From assembly GCA_903839355.1 (NCBI GenBank), contig CAIMBV010000029.1, positions 1 to 11,718 of the forward strand: DNA of 11,718 nt, in the 5' to 3' direction. The notes beneath the pieces were generated by a model. The model was given only the letters and a program-made list of their open reading frames with translations, had not been told where the DNA came from and did no database searches. Shown here piece after piece: positions 7,243 to 11,718 of the stretch. The position numbers and the translations under genes were made by a program. The stretch comes from an uncultured Actinomycetes bacterium. Lineage in GTDB: Bacteria; Actinomycetota; Actinomycetes; Nanopelagicales; Nanopelagicaceae. The stretch's first letter is position 1, and the number at the start of each line of letters is the position of its first letter.

Positions 7243-8135
7243 CTTCGACAAATCTTGCATACTTCTCAAACGGTGCTATCTACGCCTGCTTAATCATTTT
7301 TACTATTGCCTTCTTTGCACACGCAGTTGAAGTTTCGTGGTCTGTTAAGAACGCTGAAAGTAACGACAAGACTGAATTTGATTTCACCAAGACGCAGCGC
7401 GCTGGACGTATCGGTACCGCAATGATGATTCTTGGCTTTGGAGTGCTTGCAGTTGCTGTGGTTACTCGAGGACTCTCTGCCCACCGGGTGCCGTGGGGAA
7501 ATATGTATGAATTCTCTATTACCGGTGCTCTCATGCTTACAGGTGCCTACTTATTTGCCTTTGCAAAGTACAAGGTGCGCTGGTTGGGCTTGCCAGTTTC
7601 AATTTCAGTACTGCTCACCTTGGGAACTGCAATCACCGTTCTCTACCGCCCAAGTGCTCCGCTAGTTCCTGCACTTAAGTCGCCTTGGCTTGCCATACAT
7701 GTGCTTGCAGCGATCATCTCTGGAGGAGTATTTCTGGTAGCCAATTTGGTTGCCGCTACTTATTTAGTCATGGAGCGCTACGAGTCCAAGGGTGGCCGGC
7801 CAAAATGGGCGGAGCGAATTCCTAGCCTCGATAGCTTGGATCAACTCTCCTATCGCTTGGTGGCATTTGTCTTTCCGCTCTGGACCTTTGCGGTTATTGC
7901 GGGAGCGATCTGGGCTGAGTCGGCCTGGGGTAAATACTGGAGCTGGGATCCTAAAGAGACCTGGGCTTTTATCACCTGGGTTGCTTACGCTGCATATCTG
8001 CACGCCCGAGTAACCGTTGGTTGGCGTGGAAAGAGAGCGGCCTGGCTCTGTATCTTCGCGGGATCGACTTTTCTCTTTAATTACATTTACGTAAATATCT
8101 GGGGAACCGGTCTTCACACCTACTCCGGTTTGTAA
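7239..8135 (+). CDS. ccsB: CcsB/ResC (CcsA-type) haem handling protein, cytochrome c synthetase subunit
   Basis: A 298-residue polytopic membrane protein of the haem handling protein family. The tryptophan-rich WWD segment is plain at about 224-247 (W-G-K-Y-W-S-W-D-P-K-E-T-W), the external haem-binding loop. The flanking histidines expected of the family are visible: H154 in L-A-I-H-V-L-A before the loop, H255 in Y-L-H-A-R in a helix after it, and H293 in G-L-H-T-Y-S-G-L at the C-terminus. About eight hydrophobic helices can be seen. With ResB it carries haem to the outer face and attaches it to the CxxCH site of cytochromes c, in this lineage most likely those of the bc1/oxidase chain. It is the last gene of the coupled operon and matches M. 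tuberculosis Rv0529 in place. Confidence 0.95.
   Translation: MTSTNLAYFSNGAIYACLIIFTIAFFAHAVEVSWSVKNAESNDKTEFDFTKTQRAGRIGTAMMILGFGVLAVAVVTRGLSAHRVPWGNMYEFSITGALMLTGAYLFAFAKYKVRWLGLPVSISVLLTLGTAITVLYRPSAPLVPALKSPWLAIHVLAAIISGGVFLVANLVAATYLVMERYESKGGRPKWAERIPSLDSLDQLSYRLVAFVFPLWTFAVIAGAIWAESAWGKYWSWDPKETWAFITWVAYAAYLHARVTVGWRGKRAAWLCIFAGSTFLFNYIYVNIWGTGLHTYSGL
8105..8130. terminator. Possible weak bidirectional hairpin between convergent genes
   Basis: AACCGG (8105-8110) and CCGGTT (8125-8130) form a 6-bp perfect stem with a 14-base loop at the very end of ccsB. The bases after it on the plus strand (TGTAAGATTTTGT) are only partly T-rich. On the minus strand no T-run follows. The location between converging genes is right, but the large loop and poor T-tract make it uncertain. 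Confidence 0.25.
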
Positions 8136-8147
8136 GATTTTGTAGCG

Positions 8148-8402
8148 TTAGAGTTTCTTTAAGAAATCTGGATTGTCATCCGGTGGGAGCATCCTTGTAA
8201 CTCTACGCTTTGGAAGCGCTACGCCTTTTGGACGACCCACAAAGAGCCAGACTATTGCGCCGAGGAAACCGAAGAAGATAATAATTATGAGCCAGGCCCA
8301 CTTTGGAAGATTGCGCACGACATCTTGTTCGGTGCGGGCACAATCAATTAATCCATAAAGCCAAATGGCTAAGCCACCAAGAACGATCAGAGCATCAAGC
8401 AT
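8148..8402 (-). CDS. Small PLDc_N-domain membrane protein
   Basis: An 84-residue protein with two hydrophobic helices (about 3-20 and 35-55). Between and after them is the PLDc_N (phospholipase D-nuclease N-terminal, PF13396) pattern: L-I-D-C-A-R-T, then L-P-K-W-A-W-L-I-I-I, then L-G-A-I-V-W-L-F-V-G-R-P-K. No catalytic HKD motif follows, so it is not a nuclease or phospholipase; this membrane segment alone forms a common family of unknown function in Actinobacteria. The C-terminus ends P-P-D-D-N-P-D-F-L-K-K-L, an acidic tail that I recall as recurring in actinobacterial members. It lies 17 bases after menA, so it can ride on the menE-menA transcript. TAAACT seven bases before the ATG could also serve as a leaderless -10. 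Confidence 0.82.
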   Translation of the reverse strand: MLDALIVLGGLAIWLYGLIDCARTEQDVVRNLPKWAWLIIIIFFGFLGAIVWLFVGRPKGVALPKRRVTRMLPPDDNPDFLKKL

Positions 8403-8415
8403 GTAACTCAGTTTA
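8403..8415 (-). promoter_or_regulatory. Possible leaderless -10 element (TAAACT) for the PLDc_N gene
   Basis: On the minus strand TAAACT (8415-8410) is followed by seven bases and the ATG at 8402. It fits TANNNT with near-leaderless spacing, but the sequence is AT-rich and the match is less specific than the TAGGCT sites. Read-through from menA is the simpler explanation. Confidence 0.25.
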
Positions 8416-8419
8416 CCCT

Positions 8420-9289
8420 TTAAATCAAAAGTGCGATTGCCAAGGATGTTGATAGAAAGAGTTGCAGTTTTCCGACTTGTCCGAGCATTGGAATTAAATC
8501 TGCACCTTTGGCGCCAGCCCTGATTCCCTTAATGATATTTAAGGTTATAGGCATGAAAAGCACCGTCACCAAGGTCCACGGAGTAATAAAGGCAGCTGCG
8601 ATCGCCACAATGTGAGCGAGAACCAGCAATCCTGTGAACATCTGGCGGGCTCGTTTGTCACCCAAGCGGACCGCAAGAGTGCGCTTTCCCACCAGAGAAT
8701 CTTTAGGAAGATCGCGCAAATTGTTAATTGCCAAGAGTGAGCAGGAGAGCGCACCAACCGGAATAGCGACCAGAACGCTCTGCCAACTTACTTTATGCGA
8801 TTGCACTACGTAGCTTCCGATCGTGGCTACAAGGCCAAAGAAGACAAAAACCGAGATCTCGCCAAAACCTGAGTAACCATAAGGATGTTTGCCACCAGTG
8901 TAGGTCCATGCCGCAACAATGCTCACCGCACCAATTGCAACCAACCACCAGGAAGTGCGCGCAGCCAAAATAATTCCAAATACTGCAGCGATGGCAAAGC
9001 AGAGGAAGGCGGCCTGCTTCACAGCTTTAGCGGAGGCCAAGCCGCTGGCAACCAGTCGAACAGGGCCGACTCGATTGTTGTCAGTGCCGCGAACTCCATC
9101 GCTGTAGTCATTGGAATAGTTGACCGCGATTTGAAGTAAGAGGCTCACCGCAAGTGCCATAAAGGCATTTAACCAATTGATCCCATGATGATCGCGTTTG
9201 ATCAGCGCTGTACCAACAAATACTGGCGCGATTGCGGCGGGGAGTGTGCGTGGGCGTGAACCAGCCACCCAGACCTTAAGTGAACTCAT
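8420..9289 (-). CDS. menA: 1,4-dihydroxy-2-naphthoate polyprenyltransferase (MenA)
   Basis: A 289-residue UbiA-superfamily integral membrane prenyltransferase that joins a polyprenyl diphosphate to 1,4-dihydroxy-2-naphthoate, giving demethylmenaquinone. The first aspartate-rich metal/diphosphate motif is N-Y-S-N-D-Y-S-D-G-V-R-G-T-D (57-70). The second is N-N-L-R-D-L-P-K-D (189-197), followed by G-K-R-T-L-A-V-R-L-G. The N-terminal R-P-R-T-L-P-A-A-I-A-P-V is the usual MenA opening. About eight to nine hydrophobic segments fit the family. Its ATG overlaps the menE stop by one base (TAATG on the minus strand), so translation is coupled and menE is the promoter-proximal gene. Confidence 0.95.
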   Translation of the reverse strand: MSSLKVWVAGSRPRTLPAAIAPVFVGTALIKRDHHGINWLNAFMALAVSLLLQIAVNYSNDYSDGVRGTDNNRVGPVRLVASGLASAKAVKQAAFLCFAIAAVFGIILAARTSWWLVAIGAVSIVAAWTYTGGKHPYGYSGFGEISVFVFFGLVATIGSYVVQSHKVSWQSVLVAIPVGALSCSLLAINNLRDLPKDSLVGKRTLAVRLGDKRARQMFTGLLVLAHIVAIAAAFITPWTLVTVLFMPITLNIIKGIRAGAKGADLIPMLGQVGKLQLFLSTSLAIALLI

Positions 9290-10341
9290 TAGACAATCAT
9301 CTCAAACCTTTGGGCTAACCGCCGCCTATCTGGCTTTCCAAGTGAGGTGAGAGGAAGTTCAATCCCGCTGAGAAATACTTTGGGAACGCTATGGTTACCA
9401 AATTTTTCGCGTAAAAGCTTAGTGATCGCGCTCTGATCAATCTCGTGTGAACTTGCCAGGCAGAGCTGTTCGCCCCACTCCGGGTGCGAGATAGCGCAAC
9501 TCATGTAGTGCAACTCTCCAGATCCATTGAGAAAGTGATCAAGTGCTCCCAGTGAGATCTTCTCACCACCAGAGATGATCTGATCGTCAAGTCTTCCCGT
9601 TACGAATAATTTTCCATCATTAAAATATCCTGCATCGCTCGACACAAACCAACCAGCGCCATCCGACAAGGAAAGGGCGCCACCTAAATATTCTGATGCT
9701 TGCATAGGCCCGCGCAACGCAATCGCACCCGAATCTCGGATCTCAACTTCTACCCCTGGAAGTGGTTCATTGTTATAAACGCACCCTCCACTCATCTCCG
9801 ACATTCCGTAGGTGGTTACGACGTTAATTCCAGATTCGCGCGCGTTCGTAAGGAGTTCTGCGGATGTAGCCGCCCCACCAACCAGGACTGCCTTTGCGTT
9901 CTGAAGAGATACTAGGAACCGACCTCGCTCCTGCAACGCACGAAAAAGTTGTGTTGGAACGATGGAGGTGTATTCAAAGTCGTCATCAGAGAGGTCGCTT
10001 TGTAGTGCCAACGCTCTAACTAAAACATTGACCCCAGCGATGTGATGAGTTGGTAATAACAATGACCAACGCTCTCCCTGTTGAGCTCCCAAATACGCGT
10101 GTGAGGCACGGGCGCTTGCAAGTAAGGCATCTGCGGTAAGTGCAACCTCCTTGGCTGAACCAGTTGATCCACTGGTGGGAATCACAACTGCTATCTGCGG
10201 GTCGACCTCACCGAAGTGTGTTGGACCAAAGGCGAGAGCGGGGCCGGTTCCCGTCAAAGCGGCGTCGAGCGCCTCCAAAGTTTGTGTGGTTGACCACGCT
10301 GAGGGTACTTGTAGCAATTCTCGCGGTGACTTATTAACCAT
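9289..10341 (-). CDS. menE: o-Succinylbenzoate-CoA ligase (MenE)
   Basis: A 350-residue AMP-forming acyl-CoA ligase that activates o-succinylbenzoate to its CoA ester, the substrate of MenB. Motifs in order: the phosphate-binding T-S-G-S-T-G-S-A-K (56-64), T-T-Y-G-M-S-E (176-182), the ribose-binding D236 in S-S-D-A-G-Y-F, the hinge R250-L-D-D-Q-I-I-S-G-G-E-K-I-S, and the C-terminal catalytic K336 in S-L-G-K-P-D-R-R-R. It is short for the superfamily, lacking much of the N-terminal subdomain before the P-loop, as I recall is normal for actinobacterial MenE. It is divergent from menB across a 69-base gap and precedes menA. ATG 10341 is the first sensible start; a G-rich run (10344-10348, minus strand) is a poor Shine-Dalgarno. 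Confidence 0.92.
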   Translation of the reverse strand: MVNKSPRELLQVPSAWSTTQTLEALDAALTGTGPALAFGPTHFGEVDPQIAVVIPTSGSTGSAKEVALTADALLASARASHAYLGAQQGERWSLLLPTHHIAGVNVLVRALALQSDLSDDDFEYTSIVPTQLFRALQERGRFLVSLQNAKAVLVGGAATSAELLTNARESGINVVTTYGMSEMSGGCVYNNEPLPGVEVEIRDSGAIALRGPMQASEYLGGALSLSDGAGWFVSSDAGYFNDGKLFVTGRLDDQIISGGEKISLGALDHFLNGSGELHYMSCAISHPEWGEQLCLASSHEIDQSAITKLLREKFGNHSVPKVFLSGIELPLTSLGKPDRRRLAQRFEMIV

Positions 10342-10355
10342 AGCCCCCGTAGGCT
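10326..10355 (+). promoter_or_regulatory. Putative menB promoter (-35 GTGACT, -10 TAGGCT)
   Basis: GTGACT (10326-10331) and TAGGCT (10350-10355) are 18 bases apart. The -10 hexamer is identical to that before the HAD and M20 genes. Transcription would begin near 10362, giving a leader of about 49 bases before the menB GTG. The -35 lies within the start of menE. Confidence 0.4.
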
Positions 10356-10357
10356 AT
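10340..10357. repeat. Dyad ATAGCC-N6-GGCTAT over the menE start and divergent -10 sites
   Basis: ATAGCC (10340-10345) and GGCTAT (10352-10357) are perfect inverted 6-mers with a 6-base spacer. The dyad covers the first two bases of the menE start codon and both proposed -10 elements. It could be an operator for a dimeric regulator or a chance product of the symmetric -10 sequence. Confidence 0.35.
10351..10356 (-). promoter_or_regulatory. Putative menE -10 element (TAGCCT) overlapping the menB -10
   Basis: On the minus strand TAGCCT (10356-10351) stands nine bases before the menE ATG, giving a leader of a few bases at most. It shares five base pairs with the TAGGCT proposed for menB, so polymerase could not occupy both at once. 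No clear -35 is seen. Confidence 0.3.
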
Positions 10358-10374
10358 CGGCTTGTAACGAAATA

Positions 10375-10392
10375 CCGGAAGTGAAAATCCGG
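10375..10392 (+). other. Small hairpin in the menB leader
   Basis: CCGGA (10375-10379) pairs with TCCGG (10388-10392) across the 8-base loop AGTGAAAA. It lies just before the menB ribosome site. The stem has five pairs, four of them G-C, which is modest stability. It is too short to be called a riboswitch. Confidence 0.3.
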
Positions 10393-10397
10393 CGCTG

Positions 10398-10405
10398 AAA
10401 AGGAG
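10398..10405 (+). promoter_or_regulatory. Strong Shine-Dalgarno (AAAAGGAG) for menB
   Basis: AAAAGGAG lies five bases before the GTG at 10411. It is the best ribosome site in the window and fixes the GTG as the menB start. Confidence 0.8.
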
Positions 10406-10410
10406 TAACT

Positions 10411-11289
10411 GTGAGTAAGCCGTTTAAGCGAGAGCCTGGCAGTCGAACGATTCCACAATGGAGCATCGGCGTTGGTGGCGAAGAGTTCACGGACATTATT
10501 TACGAGGTGGCCGAGGGAATGGCCAAGATAACCATTAACCGTCCGCAGGTTCGCAACGCCTTTCGCCCAGAGACCCTGCACGAGTTGCAGGAGGCATTTT
10601 CTTTAGCGCGCGATGATGAATCTGTTGGAGTGATCATCTTCACTGGCGCAGGTACCGAAGCTTTCTGTTCTGGTGGCGATATCAATGTTCGCGGCGATGA
10701 TGGATACATCGGAAGTGATGCACTTGGTAAGAAGGGAATCGGACGTCTCAATGTCCTCGATCTCCAAATTCAAATTCGCAGACTCCCTAAGCCGGTTGTC
10801 GCAATGGTGGCTGGTTGGGCGGTAGGCGGAGGACATGTGCTCCATGTCGTCTGCGATCTCACGATCGCAGCAGAGAATGCCAAGTTTGGTCAGACCGGAC
10901 CGATGGTGGGCTCATTTGATGGTGGATACGGTGCAGGCTTACTTGCCGCGCATATCGGTCAGAAGAAGGCTCGCGAGATCTGGTTCCTATGTCGCCAATA
11001 CGATGCGCACGAGGCGCTCGACATGGGATTGGTAAATACTGTTGTTCCCATCGAAGAGTTAGAAGCAGAGACTGTCTCTTGGTGTCGCGAGATGCTACGA
11101 CACTCTCCTATGGCTCTTCGTCTACTTAAGGCTGGACTCAACGCTGCTGATGATGGCTTAGCTGGAGTTCAACAATTGGCAGGCGATGCAACCCTCCTCT
11201 TCTACTTAACTGAGGAAGGTCAAGAGGGTCGTGATGCTTATAAAGAGAAGCGCGATCCCGATTTCAATAAGTTTCCACGTCGCCCTTAA
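10411..11289 (+). CDS. menB: 1,4-Dihydroxy-2-naphthoyl-CoA synthase (MenB)
   Basis: A 292-residue crotonase-fold enzyme that closes o-succinylbenzoyl-CoA to 1,4-dihydroxy-2-naphthoyl-CoA. Visible residues: [14 protein letters not shown] (41-54); S-G-G-D (87-90), part of the oxyanion site; Y99; G-G-G-H-V-L (139-144); [10 protein letters not shown] (161-170) with S168 and D170; and Y265 in L-F-Y-L-T-E-E-G. By alignment from memory these match E. coli MenB S161, D163, G156 (here G163) and Y258. Gly at that place defines the bicarbonate-using type, whereas M. tuberculosis MenB has Asp in Q-T-D-A-D. The C-terminal third is strikingly like the E. coli enzyme. GTG start with a strong ribosome site; menC follows after two bases. 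Confidence 0.96.
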   Translation: MSKPFKREPGSRTIPQWSIGVGGEEFTDIIYEVAEGMAKITINRPQVRNAFRPETLHELQEAFSLARDDESVGVIIFTGAGTEAFCSGGDINVRGDDGYIGSDALGKKGIGRLNVLDLQIQIRRLPKPVVAMVAGWAVGGGHVLHVVCDLTIAAENAKFGQTGPMVGSFDGGYGAGLLAAHIGQKKAREIWFLCRQYDAHEALDMGLVNTVVPIEELEAETVSWCREMLRHSPMALRLLKAGLNAADDGLAGVQQLAGDATLLFYLTEEGQEGRDAYKEKRDPDFNKFPRRP

Positions 11290-11291
11290 AA

Positions 11292-11718
11292 ATGTTAGAG
11301 ATGTACTGTCCTGACTTACAGGTCCTCTCCATTCCATTGCGCAACAAATTTCGCGGCATAACTACCCGAGAGGTAGCAATCTTTAGGGGGAGCGAAGGTT
11401 GGAGTGAGTTCGGTCCCTTCTTGGAATATGACGATGTTGAGGCGAGTACATGGATGGAGGCAGCGCTAGAAGCTGCTAATAATCCTTGGCCGACTCTTCA
11501 TAGAGATCGGGTGGCAATTAATGCAACCTTGCCGATCGTAGAAGTCGATCAAGTGGCAGGAATCTTGCAACGTTTTCCTGGAAGTACCACGGTGAAGATA
11601 AAGGTCGATGATTTTGAAGCTGGGGCAGGTGTTGTTGAGGAGGTACTGAATCTCAATCCAGATATGAAGATTCGCTTGGATGTAAATGGTGGTTGGGATA
11701 GTGATGAGGCAATTAGTA
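11292..11718 (+). CDS. menC: o-Succinylbenzoate synthase (MenC), C-terminus cut by window edge
   Basis: The frame opening at ATG 11292 is unbroken for 142 codons to the right edge. MenC is an enolase-superfamily enzyme that dehydrates SHCHC to o-succinylbenzoate, the substrate of MenE. Visible family marks are P-L-R-N-K-F-R-G-I-T-T-R-E-V (15-28), G-W-S-E-F-G-P-F-L-E-Y (36-46), the catalytic K-I-K pair (K102, K104) and the first metal ligand D130 in R-L-D-V-N-G-G-W. About half of the usual 310-320 residues are present; the other metal ligands and the second catalytic lysine should follow beyond the edge. The gap to menB is two bases, so they are co-transcribed. The start could instead be ATG 11301, three codons later; neither has a good ribosome site. 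Confidence 0.92.
   Translation, partial: MLEMYCPDLQVLSIPLRNKFRGITTREVAIFRGSEGWSEFGPFLEYDDVEASTWMEAALEAANNPWPTLHRDRVAINATLPIVEVDQVAGILQRFPGSTTVKIKVDDFEAGAGVVEEVLNLNPDMKIRLDVNGGWDSDEAIS

Noticed and set aside
7764..8117. 117-codon open frame on the minus strand within ccsB
   Set aside because: It is antisense to the WWD-containing region of ccsB; its composition reflects the reverse of that conserved coding sequence and it has no ribosome site.

Overview
The window reads as a compact, gene-dense piece of an actinobacterial chromosome with moderate GC content. Three things point to Actinobacteria: the five-gene cytochrome c maturation run in the order known from Mycobacterium tuberculosis (histidine phosphatase, TlpA-like thioredoxin, CcdA, ResB, CcsB/ResC), the nearby menaquinone genes, and a large protein of the actinobacterial XPB/Ssl2-like 'helicase C-terminal domain' family. 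The modest GC for that phylum, almost no intergenic DNA (about 200 bases in 11.7 kb, by counting gaps) and frequent start/stop overlaps suggest a streamlined lineage such as the freshwater acI group (Nanopelagicales). That placement is inference, not a database result.

Layout. The left block (1-3772) is on the minus strand: a HAD-IB phosphatase, then the 722-residue XPB-like protein, then an M20 zinc peptidase that runs off the left edge. A 69-base divergent gap follows. The plus-strand block (3842-8135) is a translationally coupled operon for haem delivery and thiol chemistry outside the membrane. CcdA passes electrons out, the lipoprotein thioredoxin reduces apocytochrome cysteines, and ResB/CcsB move and attach haem. 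A convergent junction at 8136-8147 leads to a minus-strand group (8148-10341): a small PLDc_N membrane protein, menA and menE. A second 69-base divergent gap leads to menB and menC (plus strand), with menC cut by the right edge. The two central blocks serve one physiology: a menaquinone pool feeding a cytochrome c-containing respiratory chain.

The genes themselves are ordinary housekeeping genes and I do not see an undescribed system. The signals worth a second look are regulatory and evolutionary. A TAGGCT/TATGCT hexamer lies exactly six bases before three start codons (leaderless-type promoters), once overlapping the stop codon of the gene upstream. The menE/menB gap holds overlapping outward -10 candidates inside a dyad. 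MenB carries the Q-T-G-P motif of the bicarbonate-dependent E. coli type, where mycobacterial MenB has an aspartate. No tRNA, rRNA, CRISPR array, insertion sequence or phage gene was seen, and no gene-free stretch exceeds 70 bases.
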